Counted from the first letter of the stretch, positions 10,368 through 24,600 are shown. The stretch is DNA of 64,000 bases from Mesodorylaimus sp. YZB2_4 (GCA_030248295.1 JASANH010001668.1:682001-746000); one strand, 5' to 3'. Made by a program: numbers and translations. Notes: generated by a model not told the origin, from the sequence alone.

Positions 10368-12201
10368 CGCTACACTGTATGTTTTCAAATCTTTGAGTCA
10401 GCTACAATAGCAATCACTTTATCCCGCAGATCATCGAGACACATGCACTGAATTTCATTTTTTTCTGTAAGGTTCGACCCATTCAAACCATGGAAAACCA
10501 GGCTTCTGATCCCCTACTTTTCAATTCTTGACCCCCTGCTTTCATTTTTGAATTCGATGCACCCATGAGTGGTGATAGAGAGGAAACAGTGGTTTCTATT
10601 GCACAGTCGATTAGCACGGGACAATCAGCAAAAAAGCGTGTTTTTCGGAAAGGCTTGGGCGACATTAGGCATAACTCACTGAGCTTTATTCGGCTCACTA
10701 GCCTTATGCGATCAGCGACCTGTAAGCGTGTTTGTAAAATTCAGAAAAAATCAAACGGAGGTCGCGAAAAATTTTTCTAACCCATCTCAGGTTGTAGGCC
10801 TTCTGACTTGAAAGCTTTCAACATCCTGTTTCTTTATGGTAACTGAGAGACAGGGTTTGATCAGCTTGAACCATCTAGCTTTGCGTGGACACACGATTGT
10901 CTATACTGTACTTTCGCCCTTTATTTGATATCTGCAGTAGATGTGCAACACACTGCTGCCAACTACATGGAGTATTCAAAAAAATGCGTTTTCGAAAATC
11001 TCACAAAACTGGGCATTTTTCCCAGATAGAGAATTACTTGAAACTGCTTTGATTCATTTTTTCTGGCTGGAATTTGACTTCCAATTGTGGAAAATGACAG
11101 AAAAAATAGCACAGGTCACCAAGTGCCTGAAGTTTGCAAATTTTGAATTTCCCGCTCGCCCGCCCATGACATTAGAGAGGGTAGATTGGGATCACTCTGG
11201 GAATATCGAACAAATGTGTAACTTTTTACCCTTTAAACGATAAAATTGACCGTTGTAAAAAGTCAATTCAGACTTATTGAGATTGTCAATATTAATCCAT
11301 GCCGAGCAGAACTAATATCAAAGTTATCAAAGGCACTAATATGAAAAGTCGTTTACAATTTCTCACATGAATTCCTTCCGACGTTTTTATCAGATGGAGA
11401 AATCTTTTTGTTCCGTCCCTATCTATATTGACTTTTATCACCTAACATTCTTATTCGTATGAGCGCGCCGGATCGACCCACGATTAGTCCTTGAACTTGT
11501 GCCACAAGAACCCTAAGCTGGAATTTCGAATTTAAAACGTGGCCTAGCCTGAAAATGTCTATCACTCAATTTTTTCCGATAATCCGACTAAAAACAGGAT
11601 AATGCGCAGGAACGAATAGTATGCTCAATCTTTTCAAGCATTTTTCTGAGAGTAGGTACATTTTGTGCCACGCAATACTCGAAAGGGCGTTCAGTGTTTT
11701 GTGTGTAAATTAATCAGGTTTTGTGTAGAAAGTCTGCGCAATTTTTGCGATTTTGAGTAAACTGCGAATGAATTTTTCGAAGTTAGAACTTGAAAGTTAT
11801 AGGGCAGGTGTATATTTTGGAGCCTCTCAATCCTGCACAGTGTTTCGTGATAAAATCAATCCACCGGAAGTTCGTGGGATATCGGAGGACACCCCCGCCA
11901 ACCATTATAATTGGACTGAAGCATGGTCAATAAGTACGGCAGCTCTGTTGAATTATCGCGACTCCTATCTGCCCATTTTGTGTCAGGATAGTCTAAAGTA
12001 TGCATGCATGGTCGCACCGGAAAGCCTTATAGTACTATGCAAACTGACCTCACGAGCTCATCTTATCGTTAGCTGAATCTCACCATAGCATAAGGCAAAA
12101 AAATTTCCGTCTGAACTTGCCAATTATCCATCTGCATGTACAAATTCTATAAAGCGTCAAAGTCTCTCACAAATGTTCGGTTTTCTTATGGTTCTATCAA
12201 C
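10368..12201. other. No gene recognised
   Basis: AT-rich, without supported exons. Open frames of about 100 residues (10941-11243 and 11753-12076, +) have no recognisable domains or splice sites and look like chance. Confidence 0.5.
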
Positions 12202-12547
12202 TTAATGAAGCAGCCATAGCAGGTTTTCTATAATTCTATGAAGCTTTTCGCGCAATGCATCTACAGCATCTTGCCAGCGAGGGGTGTGAGGCCAACATGT
12301 CAGATTTGCTCTATCTACTCGCAAACTTTTATGGAAGCCACTTATTGTGACTGCCATGAAAGAACCAGTCGTTGCACTACTCATTTGCTATTGAACCCCT
12401 CGCCAGCTAACATCTTTGGTAACCAGCCAAACGAGAGCATCAATAAAATATATATGTATTGTAGCTGAAGAATAATGAGTTGATCTTACAGAGTATGCCA
12501 GCCAAGAAAATTGACGCAATAATGCTCGGGATGATCATCTTCGGCAT
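12202..12547 (-). CDS. Doubtful small secreted protein gene
   Basis: An ATG at 12547 begins a 19-residue hydrophobic leader (MPKMIIPSIIASIFLAGIL) that runs into a good donor (tgtaagatc at 12482-12490). Downstream on the same strand an open stretch ending in TAA at 12202-12204 contains LTCWPHTPRWQDAVDALREK. An in-frame join is possible with the acceptor at about 12323, but that acceptor lacks a pyrimidine tract. The leader is the stronger half of this call. The second exon may be wrong. Confidence 0.28.
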
Positions 12548-12800
12548 GAAAAATAATATTCACTTGGTGACTATGCGAATAAAGTTGCCCACAACTCTTG
12601 TTCAGGCACCTAATCAGATCTGAAAACGTGTATGCCACGAGTAATCTTTTGGCAGAGTTAGACCTATATTGTAAATTTTATAGGTCCAACTCCTTGTTGT
12701 GGGCGTCACGCAGCAGTGAGTTGTGAGTGCTGTGAGCAGCTGGGCGCGCGCGAATTTCGAAAGCGGCGTTAATCGTTGCATTCGTAGGCGGTACGCCCCG

Positions 12801-13580
12801 ACCTGGCGACGGCCAACCTGGCGACGCTGACCTGGCGATAGGCTAGCGTGGCGATGGACAACCAGGCGATGAGTGACCCGACGACGGATGACCTGACGAT
12901 GTGCACCCTGGCGCTCAAGCTCTGATAGCTGCCTGACTCTTCCGAAAAGACACTTTTAAGTTCAAGCATTCGTATAATGTTGGGCAAATTACACAGAAGA
13001 CATTACACACCGTGACAACGTCGATTTGAATTTCTGACAACACATGTACTGCAAGTTATCAAAGACACACCAAAGATGATCCAAAACTCTAGACATGAAT
13101 TCCCACCATCTCCTGCTAATCCATCTGATAATTGCGAGAAACACCACGAAGGAACTCGATGATGTTAGCATGTTCGCAGGAGCGTACTTTTCTCAGAATA
13201 CGTTCGTCAGCTTCTTCATACCGGGCCCGCTTGTGACGACCTGCAGCCGGCATACTTCTGATCACATCGCCAGAATGTAAAGACGCCATTGTTGCTCTGC
13301 TTGTCCACATATGCGTAGGCATGGTGGCTAAACTTTGTCTGTTTTGCTGGGAAGTAATTGCAGGATCCATTTCTTTAGTCCGCTTACAAAACTCCTGACA
13401 AAACCTTGACGATACGACAACGAGACTGATGAAATACTGGTCTTCGAGTCACCATCTCCTGGTCGTCCCCTGGTAAGTAGGCTGATCGCTTGGTTATCCC
13501 TCGCCAGGCCGTCCATCGCCAGGCCGGCCAATCGCCAGGTCGGCGTCTCCAGGATGACCATTACCAGGTCGGCCTGGCCC
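12801..13580. mobile_element. DNA element with inverted ACCTGGCGA end arrays
   Basis: The left end carries seven variants of ACCTGGCGA in about 115 bp (12801-12916). The right end (13450-13580) carries the same word in the opposite orientation (tcgccagg, ccaggtcgg). This is the subterminal-array design of the two hAT-like elements in the window, with a related but longer word. Outer terminal repeats and target duplication could not be fixed. Small minus-strand frames lie inside, none recognisable. Confidence 0.6.
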
Positions 13581-13589
13581 GTTCGTCGG

Positions 13590-14425
13590 AGCATCATAAA
13601 AATTCGCTGATTTTGTTATTCATAATATCTTAATAAAATCATAATTCTTGAATAAGGATCCTGAGCGTTGAGGCAAACACGCAGAACTCCTTCCCAACTC
13701 GCTTTTCGGATTTTATATGGATAATTTTTCGGGGCTTCGAGTTTGAGCTTCCAGCACTCGCGTTTCGTTTTTTTCTCGTAAAAAACCCACGAAGTCCCAC
13801 AAGAATTTTAAAAATTCCTGGACTTTAGGCGCTGACCACTGATGACCAGTTGGCCAGACGCCTCAAAATATTTTGCACAGAGCTTTCTTTTGCACTTGAG
13901 AACAAATTACAATTTTTGGTTTTGTTAAATCAAGTTTGTTAATCAGGTTGGTTTGGTAGGTCGACGCGAAGGCTGCCTTTCCAGATTTTGCAAATATTTG
14001 AAGTTGGAAATATAGTGGAAATATTGGTTTTAAAAAGAATTTGGAGTTGCTGTTGCAGGCACTATGAGCACTATGATAGATCCTCTTTACATTATCAGCT
14101 TGTGGAGCAGATAGCTGATGAGGAGTGTGGCACAGACTTAAGAGAGATGCTGCTTGTGCCATGGCACCATAATAATAAATACTTTGTGTTTATCGTAGGG
14201 AGCAACCTTTCGAAAAAAGTTCATGCGTTATTGACTGTTGCAAAAATTTCAAGTACCTTTTTCACATGATCCGATCTGAAGCAGCCGATCCGATCCAAAG
14301 TTTTTCTTATCCGATCCCATCCGATCCAACAAAGCCTCATCCGATCTGGCCGTGAGTGAAAGCATTTTCAAAATTCGCTGATTTTGTAATTCATAATATA
14401 ATACGACAATATCTTTGAAGAATAT
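13590..14425. repeat. Direct repeat pair flanking an unexplained 770-bp segment
   Basis: The string aaaattcgctgattttgt followed by attcataatat occurs at about 13600-13640 and again at about 14371-14410. The stretch between them ends with the CCGATC array. The two copies are too long for a target duplication and could be two ends of related elements. I see no gene between them. Confidence 0.4.
14271..14349. repeat. CCGATCC word array
   Basis: Six CCGATC words in about 80 bp (ccgatccgatcc, ccgatcccatccgatcc and others). This resembles one end of a subterminal-array element. The opposite end was not found. Confidence 0.55.
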
Positions 14426-14440
14426 ATGGGCTAGGCTTTT

Positions 14441-14812
14441 ATGGTCGAACCAGGGCCCGAACTAGACAGGGTGGCTTTTTTCTACCAAACCATGACTGAG
14501 CCGGGACTGAACCAGGATGTAAATACTGTAAGCCGCAGTTGCCTTGCTATCAGTCAGGCTAGACCAGACGAGAAAAATGGTGGCAAAGCAAACAGCTTAT
14601 TCGATTACAGCGAATAGCACTCAAAATATAATCCCAGTTCATAACTGTCTGTTGACTGAGGGTATTATAACAACATTTTTATTTTTGCGCTCCCAGTCAG
14701 TGTTGAATTGTACGAGGCACGCGGATTGGTACTAGTTCGGCCACTTCGGCTTGGTGCTTCGACTCCGAAAGGCTTGTCCTGGTTCAGTTTGGTCTGGTTT
14801 GGTCAAAGATGG
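14441..14812. mobile_element. MITE with AACCAGG / CTGGTTCGG end arrays, copy 1
   Basis: The left end has words such as gaaccagg and gaaccaggat. The right end has the reverse-oriented ttcggcc, ttcggctt, cctggttcagtttggtctgg. The same design and words occur at 28611-28890. The segment is short and has no coding capacity, so it is probably a non-autonomous element. The right side abuts the long palindrome. Confidence 0.5.
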
Positions 14813-14823
14813 GATATATAGCT

Positions 14824-15576
14824 GTGTTTTCTGTCACATAAAAATTTATCTGCGCCTTGATTCAAGTCAAGTGTGCGCAAGTAGTTCGTGCCGCCATGGA
14901 ATTCAGGTCCCTTTTGTTATTACGCTGAAAAACGTAGCATTTCAATGAGTAAGATATGGGGAGCATTGAAATTTCTTTTAATAATGCATAAACTTTTAGT
15001 GTTGCAGCACCATTTCTGCTGAAGCGACTGCGCTGGTGCAGTAAGTGTTCGGTCAGTGGTCAGGACCCGTATTCTGAAGTATTACTGCAGAGCTAGCGGC
15101 TGAGCCAGCAACGGGTTCGACTTCCGGCGACAAGGGCGCTTTGCTCACCAAAAACCTTCCCTTCGTCTACTCTTCTCTCCTTCTCTTCACTGGGAGCACC
15201 TCGACGACCATCTGACGATGAGCCACTCACGGCCCAGAGTGCATATCAGAGAGGGTTTATGGTTCGCGAAGCGCCCCTGTCGTTGGGAATCGAACCTGTA
15301 ACTAGCCCAGCCGCTAGCTCTAGTACTTCAGAATTGGTTATTGACTATTGACTGCACGAGCAAGGTCGCTCCAGCAAAAATAGTGCTGCAACATTGAAAA
15401 TTCATGCATTTTTAAAAGAAATTTCAATGCTCCCATTAGCCGTCAGATCTCACTCATTGATGCTTAAAGTTTTCAGCGTAAAAATAAGAGACCTGAATGC
15501 CATGGCGGCACGAACTACTCGCGCACACTTGACTCAAAATCAAGGCGCAAATAAATTTTTATGCGACAGGAAACAC
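14824..15576. repeat. Long near-palindrome (foldback), about 330-bp arms
   Basis: The left arm 14824 to about 15163 reads gtgccgccatgg, acgctgaaaa, gaaatttctttta, gagctagcggctg in order. The right arm, about 15250-15576, carries the reverse complements in mirrored order, with a spacer of about 90 bp. Each arm contains a tRNA-like B box (ggttcgactt; aatcgaacct), suggesting two SINE-bearing copies in opposite orientation or a foldback transposon. It lies 84 bp beyond the Ski2 stop codon, so read-through RNA could form a long hairpin. Confidence 0.8.
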
Positions 15577-15659
15577 ATTGTCTTTCATAAGCACAAACAC
15601 CAAAGAAAATCCATCAGCACAATACAAAAACCTGGCATCTCTCTCATATTAATCCGGCC

Positions 15660-18600
15660 TCACATAACGTCAGTCGTGTATAAACTAGCGGCAAAAACGA
15701 TGTCGCGTTTTATCAAAGCTGACATTTCTTCCATTTTCTGTTGCAATGTTGGGTCGCCAATAATCCGAGATGCATTCCTCACGTCCCGAGCCACTTCGTT
15801 CAACCTTTGTATGCATCGCACAATGATACCTTCTTGCGTTTCAGTCATTTCCATAATTTTGCAAAACGGCTAAACATAAAATTTCTTCTTCACAAAGTTT
15901 CACAAAGAAAATTGTATAAAACCTTACAGTTCCTTTCGCCCATTCAAATACCACTTCCATCAATTCAAATCGTAATTCATCACCGAAATCATCATTGTCA
16001 ATCATCTCCATTGCATGCAACGAGTAAATTCTCGCCGCCACAGCCTGGATTTGATCCTTTATCTGAAACAATTATTTGAAAATATGAATTAAACTCCTCT
16101 CATCTGAAGTAAAGAGCGCGATCGGCTACTGTCCTACACTGACCTCCTAAAACAAAAAACTGACAAAAACTAACAGCATGAGCACAGGACTATTGCTCGT
16201 TTCCTGCTGGAAAAAACCGCTAATGCTGGAGAAACCGGTGGCAAAAAGACGACAAAAAGACGAAAATTCTCAGAACTTTCCCAATCGACACTACGAAAAG
16301 ACAGGAAAATCGACCCACCCAACCGTGACTATCAGAAGATCTCTGACCTCTTGCCAAATTTTTTTCAAAAAATTTCACTGAGAAAATTGTATAACCTAAC
16401 AGTCCCTTTCGACCATTCAACCCACCTCTCCTAAGCGATCAGGTAAATACAACTGTTCGTCGTTTTGCTTTAGCACGCCTTGACACGTAGTGAATGACAA
16501 AGCAGCTGCGATCTCAGCCGGAGTCAATGGCGATAGAACATTTTCGAACAAAAGTTCAGTGATGATCACTTCGAAAACATTCATTGAGCACGCTACTTTG
16601 CCTTTCAGACAGACTACGTTGTTCTCATCGACGTATCCCAAAGTTTTTAGAGCCTGAAAAAACTTTTATGATTATTATATGCTGCTAGTAAAAAAGTGCA
16701 GGTTTCCCGCCATTCTGGAAATTCAAATTTTGTTTACGTGCACTCGAGCACTATTAGCGAGATTCAATTGAAAATTGATTTCCTGCACAGAAGTAAAGCC
16801 TCAACCATGTGACTGAAAAAGCAACCAGATTCGAGGATTCATTTTGACACTAAAAAGAAGTAACAAAATGCCCACCTAAAAAGTTTATATTACCTTCAGT
16901 TTCTTTTCATATTCGGGCATATCTCTCAAATTTTCGGGGGATAAATCAAAACACAACCGCTGATAATTTGCTTCCAACTCGTAAATATTATGAGTCACGA
17001 CAAACTGAAAAATTTCTTCGTCATATCTTCCGTCAGAAAGAAATAGAACACCAAACTTACGTGCTCCTTAAACGACAAACAATGAAAGCATGAGAAATTG
17101 GTCGAACTCGATCTTAATTTCTTCAATGTTTGCACATTCATTTGAAGAGCGATATCTTGATATTGCGCATCTCTGATTGGATCAGAGAAATTCAAGGCCT
17201 CAAATCCACTTGAGATCGATTGATCGAGTTCTCTCAATGCAAATATAATCGATCGATCAGGAGAGCTCCCTCTACAAAGGAAATTCACTTGTCCGGAAAA
17301 CTGATATTTTGTGATCAAAACAATACATCTAACACAGTGTGTCTGAAACTATATTTTACACGTAATATCTGCAAGAATGTGGTGGGGTGGTTTCTCCGTC
17401 ACTTCAAAACGACTTCGACAGCTGCAGATAAGCCAGATTCGAACTATGGTTAAGACTCACCACGTACTTCTCACCTGTTGTGGAAGTTCAACCAGTTTCG
17501 AACTAGTTTTACATCGACTCCCGTATTTCTCACCCGTATACAAAATTTATCAAACACTCCAGTTTACGGAAATTTTAAACCTGCCTTACCGAAATCGTGG
17601 CTGTTGCCTGCGCTGCCAATCCTCCAAGATCACATCCGCATTCAATTTGATACTTTTCGAACTAAATGCCATAACTCGATCCAATGGCACCGACTTCACC
17701 ATATGTTTGGAGTCAACACCAGTCGGTTGGGTTAATTGCCCGCGAAGGAAACATAAATCAAATAAATCTAATGTTTCTTCGGTTGCATTTCTCAAATCCA
17801 TATCGGACAAATATTCAACATTTTTCATATCTGCGATCAACACATCGCACATTTTCCGATCGCCCGACATTCTTAAAAAAATTCCAACACAATTACGTAA
17901 TCGCCCTTCCGAAAATAAAATCAATCGTCCGGGTGAAGCCAATTGTTTCAAGACGTTTTGATTCGCGAAAAACCCACGTCTTAGAATAAGATCAGTTAAT
18001 TTCACTATTTCTCGACTCGTATCGTAATATATTTGCAAATCGGCGCAAATCGAACAATTAACTTTTTCAGTGGTTTCTAGCTCTTGTTTGCACGCGGCCA
18101 ATTGCTCTTTTCGTTTCATTACATTCCGCAACGAACCGCTTTCAGCGAAACTACGCTGCAGGATTTCTTCGATTCGAATTTTCTCCACACGCAACGAATT
18201 CAATACCAAACTGTAGGTGACCCGAAATTTCGATTCCAGTACATCCGCCTTGCCCTACAATTAAAACCATACAAGCATCTATTCTTATATCACATCTGAC
18301 TTCAACAGTGGGAGTTCAAACTGGGAGTGAGAAATATACCAGTAACGAGATAAAACAGAAATGAGAAATGCTGAAATTTTAACAGGTGAGAAATAATTTG
18401 TGGGCGTGGCCCAGAAATATCCATCCAATAAGAAAGCAAAACCAGACAAAGCCTTCGACTACACACGAGTTTCCTGATCAAACTTTGGTAATTTTGCTTA
18501 CCTTCATCATTTTATGCAAATCACTCATTTCTGGTACTTTTTCTTTGCATAATAAGATAACGGTACCTAAACCAACAAATCCGTCACTTTAGGCATGCAC

Positions 18601-21600
18601 GCAAGCAGACTCCACGCCTCCTTACCAGTCTTGTCCTTACCACGACGACCAGCTCTAAAAAGACAGTAACACACAACGTGTAAATGTTCTGCAGGGCCAT
18701 CATTCTGATTATCCAGTTTCATTGAGCCATCGACCAGACGAGTCAAACAGGGGATTTTTTGGAGTAATGAAGTGAAAAGGAAGGTAAAAAACGAAAGATA
18801 ATCTGGTCAGATACTCAACAGTGCTGTGAAAAAACCCTCTTCTCTCCCGCTGGCTATCTATATACTCCCATAAACCATATCCATGATAAGGGGCATCCTG
18901 CCCCCCCCCACTAGCCCTTAGTGGTTCAGCACACTGTCTTATTGGGACGCCACTGGTGTGATTCTGCAAGCAAGCTTTTTGTCGTGCTCTGTTATTGCTA
19001 TATTTTGACCCATCAAGATGGCAAAGTATCTGCCTTAAAATTCTGTAGCACCCCAGGCGGTGTTTTCGCCGAAATCAAGACTCTCGCCAATATTTGACAG
19101 CGGATCAAACTGTATATACTCGCAAAGACAGAGGTTCTGTCACAAAAAAGGAAGAAGACATGCACTCAAAAACGTTAGTTCTGAGAGAGAATCGAACCCA
19201 CACACATAGGATTATTGCCTTATCCAACATTGCTTTTCATGGGTCAAACGGTCCCACCGCCCATAACTTTCAAGGAGCCATGCACCCAAAATGAGCAGAA
19301 CATTGCATTCTCACCCATTCCAAAACCTTTAGGGGCCTCGGTGCGCAATTGGGATTCTAGCCTCTTGCATTTTCCGCTTTTCCACTAACACGGTCACCCT
19401 AACATATTTTCGAGGGACGCAGGGGTTCGACCCCCACTTAGGCTCAAGTTTTCACGTCGTTCCTTGGAGAAAGGTACCGCGGGCGCAGAACATGGGCCCA
19501 GAGGACTGGCCAGGCGAATATGACACGGTTTGGAACCAAGACACCTTTCATGCCTTTGAGCTGAGAACCATCCAGGGATCTCTTCTGGAGCACATAACAT
19601 GAACCATACTCGCTAAACAACTACACAGTCTTACCTTCCTGCCATTTGCGTGTATTCGCCCGCACTCAAGTCTCGTTTGACTTTTCCATCAAATTTTTGC
19701 ATGGAATCGAAAACTACCTAAAAATGGACCTGTATGATCGAATCGATACAGAAAAACCCAATAATTACTGTTCTCGCGGGCATATTGACACCCATAGCGA
19801 ATGTTTCCGTCGCGAAAAGAACCTGAAAATGATGAACTAATTGTCACAGGGAAGGGCTGGGAACTGTATTCGCTCTGACCCATTGACCAAGAGACCGTAA
19901 AATTGACAAGGGCCCTCACCTACTGTACGTCCCGTCTGGTATCGCCTCCCGAGTCTAGACGCCAGACTCCCATCGGACGAGTCCTAGGGGCGCGTAGGTG
20001 GTGCCGCGGGGAGCTTACGCACTCCGAGAAGCAGTCTCATTACTCTGGTGGTCTACGACTGGTGAAATATCAACCGGGCTGCTTGATATGTCGCTCATGT
20101 CAAATGACGGGCACACTGCAGGCTCACGAGCACGTGTTACACATGTAAAAAATATAGAAACACATCACATACCTTGACGTATCCAATCTGGAACAACATC
20201 TCGACCACTTCTTTCAAAATAGGCAATATGCCACTGTGATGCACAGCCAGCCCGCGTTTGCACAATTCTTGCATCTGCAATACTTGAGGCAAATTTCGAT
20301 CAGTGCCTTTCAACTGCGCTACACATCGACTAAAGAAATAGTGCACTTCTGTCTTTTCTTGGGCCGTCGTCAGGTCAATATTGGTCAGCATGGCTGCGTT
20401 ATCTGAAATCGACATTCCATTTCACACAAGCAGCTTGGCATAAAATACCAATCCACTCACCATCACATTTCCTTCTCGAAAATGTAAATGCCACCATAGG
20501 CAATAATTCCTTGGCCTCCAAATGCCAAATCAATGTTATCCAAATGTTCTTATCCTAAAAAAATCATATAAATCCGTTTATCGGATTAGCGTTATAGCGA
20601 AATGGATTACAGCGCATCCTACATGGCCCATGAACTTACCGTTTTAGGATTCACATTTTGCTGTTTCGTATTCTTCGGCCCCGTCACTTGTTTTTTCTCT
20701 TTTTCCTTCAACGAACCCGTGGCTTGATTGTATCTAAAATACTGGGTCTTTGATGAATTATATTAACGGGCAAACCTGCAATGCTTACCCAAGATTCAAG
20801 AAAGTACCATTCTTGTCCACCAGCAAATATCGATTATCTTTTGTTTTACCATCACGACCAGTGTACTAGAATAACAAATAGCGATTTGCACCAGGCACCA
20901 GACACTAGAGTTCGACTGGGTATCGACTACTCAGGATGTCAAAGGTATCCGGGCAGCGATATACATAGGTTATCCGGGTAGCGATATATCCAGGTTATCC
21001 GGGTAGCGATATATCCAGGTTATCCGGGTAGCGATAAATCCAGGTTATCTGGGTAGCTATATACATCTAGGTTAATCACAGGGTATGCGATATACGACAT
21101 GTATATATATGGATATGTACATGCAGAATGTAAATATATACACATATAGTGTAAATATATATTATAAACAGTATAAAATGTATCAAATACCAGGCACCTA
21201 AATAAATCCGGATATATAATGCATATATATACATATGTAATGTAGATATATACATTTGTACGAATATACAGTATGATATATGCCTGCTATATGATACATC
21301 CAAATATATATTTCTTATATAAATGTATATTTGTATACATATATACATATATGTGTACAAATATACATATATAATATATGTATATTTGTATACATATATA
21401 TATATATATATGTATATGTGTACGTATATATTTGGATATATACATTATACGATTAGGCTCCTGGATGATACCAGGCAGCTGCATATATCCGGATATATAA
21501 TGCAGATATATACATATGGAATGAAGATATATACATTTATACGAATATAAACAGAATGATATATGCCACATCCAAACATATACATACATCCAAATTTTTT

Positions 21601-24600
21601 TATTGTATTGCCGTAACAGTGAGTTCAATCACCTCTCTGGTAGTGCCTGGTCTAGGTCGAATTTTTCTTGAGCCATTTCGCCAAGTTTTATACCCTGTAC
21701 TATTTTAACCCAATTATTAGTCAAAAACTGCGCTAATCCATGTTCATGTTCATGTTTTACCACATCACCAAACGCTTATGCGCACTTGAGGGTGAAGGGA
21801 CACATTTTACACGAAATGATTTACCGGTCCGCGAGTCGAACACTCGCCCGTAACTGCGCACCCGGCGTGAAAGGCAGTCGCCTAATCCACTAGGCCACGA
21901 GGCCAGTGATCCTGGCTCTTGTGTATTTTATATTTCCTTCGTGATAAAAAACATACTAGCACTAATATTAAATAGATTGCATATTCAAGCTGCTGTACAT
22001 AGATCTGGTCATTGTGACCGCTGCTAGTTATCTAGGAATATTCACAAGCAGCGCAGGCTTTCTTGGTTGTGTTGGATTTGCACAAGCTCAATGCACCAGC
22101 TGTTTCTTTGCTCATTTGAGTCAGTAAATCAATTGTGTTGGCTTTACATTTTGTTAGCGCCAGTGGTTTATAATCAGCAGGTTGGACAGAAAACATGACC
22201 CTTGCCTACGTGCTACTTATTGTGGAGGCTTATTTGACCCCTAATGGGTGATGCTGCAACCACGATCGTCAAGCGACTTTATTAGCTGCTCTCAGCTTAT
22301 GGCGTGGTGCAAAAGCTCCACTGGTCGACCTCGCCATTGGAGCCGACTGGGTTCAGTAATACGAACCCAAACGTATTACAATCTGACCCCGCATTGCAGA
22401 CATGTGCAAAGCGGAACAAAGGAAGGTCCAGAGAGAATCCCAGCGAGGTGACCGCGACTGCTGATATTTAAAATCATAATCATCAGAAAAACTTGTGTCT
22501 GATGGCGTATTCTGCTCTGACTGCACTCGGCTTTCTCAATAATTGGGTCTTTCGTGGTTGTAAGAGTCACTATGTGTAGCCGTTTTCAGGTGAGCTGACT
22601 AAAAATGTAGGTCTCCACTACTTTGTCATACAAGGACAAACATAATCTATTCTAAAAATCATCAGTAAGCATCGTCTTAAAATTAAGAAAGACGCTTCCT
22701 ATAAAAATGAAAAAATTTCCATCTGGTTAATCAGGTCAGATACTATGAAACCAGATTTTATCTTTATGGTCGACCTCTGCTGCGCCAAAAGCCCGCCACC
22801 AATGAACATTCGTAAGGCCCACAAGATCAGATGACACCTTGAATTTTTAGCACTGACTTACCAAGAAATGTTCCAAAGGCACAGGTCGTTTTGGAGTACT
22901 GATGACATACACCTTCCTGTCCTTGATCCTCCTGTAACACAATACCCACAGTCAGTCGTCCCTCCGACCAACCAGTCCAATCCACTCACCCGACCCAGTC
23001 GGCGAATTCCACGCAATTGGGCACAGTAGCGCTGAGCATAATTATTTTAACGTGGCGAGGCAGCATTATCAGAACTTCTTCCCACACGACACCTCTCTAA
23101 TAAGAAGCAAGAAAATACAAAACTTGCTTTCATTCAAGTAAGTTCTTTTGACTCACTTCAGAATCGTTGATATAATGTACTTCATCAAAAATTACCCATT
23201 CCACTTCTCGCACAACGTCCGATCCATTGTACAGCATTGATCTACACATGGAAAGATACAGTATTTCCTGATATGCATACAAGGTTTACACAAATCGGGG
23301 AAAACGGTTTGCCCTGACTTTTTTCAGGTTTTCCAGACAAAACATATCTCCTTGATTTTTTTCACATAATCGCAACGAAATTTTAAACGATTTCAGCTAA
23401 TTTACTGACTCCAGCACGATTAACATTACCAGAAAAGGCGAGGCAGGAAATTCAAAATTTGAACCCTCGAAATGCAACCATTCTGATTTTGGCTGCACAA
23501 AAACTCCTAATTCTGAGGGTTTGCATTTTCAGCCTTGTACATATGAGACCTTATATAAACAATGCGTAACTTTGACCAATTTCAAACTGAAATGAATGTT
23601 CCAAGGCCTCGATTTTACTAGTTGCGAATCACGTGCACGCACTTTAAGAGGCGTGGCTTAGCACCCTTGTAGCCAATCAGAATACAGCACAAAACACAAG
23701 AATTTTTTCAAGAAGCAAACTTACCTCAAAATTTCCGTCGTCATAATTAGACAAAAGGCCTCATTATGCAATTGGATGTCGCCAGTTATCAAACCAACAT
23801 CTTGAAATGTTTGCTTGAAATCACGAAATTTCTGATTCGATAATGCTTTAATTGGAGAAGTATAAACTGCCCTGAAATTATAAATGTGCATAAAATTTAT
23901 CTTATCCGCAAAATAACATGCAAAAATGATAAAATAATAAAATCTTCCAATCCTCACCTCGTCAAATGCTTTTTGCACAACGCAATCGCATATTCAGCCA
24001 CAACAGTTTTTCCAGCCGACGTATGTGCCGCAACAAAGACGCTGTCACCACGTTCCAAATGGATGATAGCTTGTTTTTGAAACGTGTCTAATTCAAAGGG
24101 ATACTAAAGGAATTGTGGTTAGGTCGAGTGGAGCCACAGTCGCCAGCCTAACATACCTTATGGGCCAACACGGGCACCTTATTAAAGTCGTTCAATGGCA
24201 CATTCACGTCCAGCACTTCAGCGAACTCGTGCCTGATTCCAGCCAATTCCAACGCCCGCTTTGCAGGATCCGAGACAGCCAACGGCTAAAAAGGGTGTTA
24301 AAAAAACAGCCAAACTGAAAAGCTCTTGAATGATACCTTACCTTCGAAATAACTTCATCCACAATCGATCCAACCTCCTCCAACTCCTTGTCAATAATAG
24401 TAGCAGGTTTCTACAACGAGGATGTTTCATCGTCAGGAAGACATTGATGCAGATTACATTTCCTATCTTCCCAAATCTTGTGCCAAAAAATCAGGGAAGT
24501 GCAGAAGTCAGAATTACAACCTTGGATATCTACTTGTCAGTAACTCACCTTCTGCTCCTTCTCTTTTTCCTTTTCTTCCGCATCGCCAAAATCGAATGGT

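Noticed and set aside
17377-17961. A 194-residue plus-strand open frame
   Set aside because: It is antisense to a Ski2 exon with strong homology (17590-18254), so it is a shadow of that coding sequence.
21076-21628. Overlapping long frames rich in Y and I on both strands
   Set aside because: They are translations of the TATA/TATACA tract.
21822-21904. A genuine tRNA gene
   Set aside because: Boxes A and B are good but the acceptor and anticodon stems do not fold cleanly, and the same unit recurs, so a SINE head is the better call. The same applies to the module at 38319-38394.
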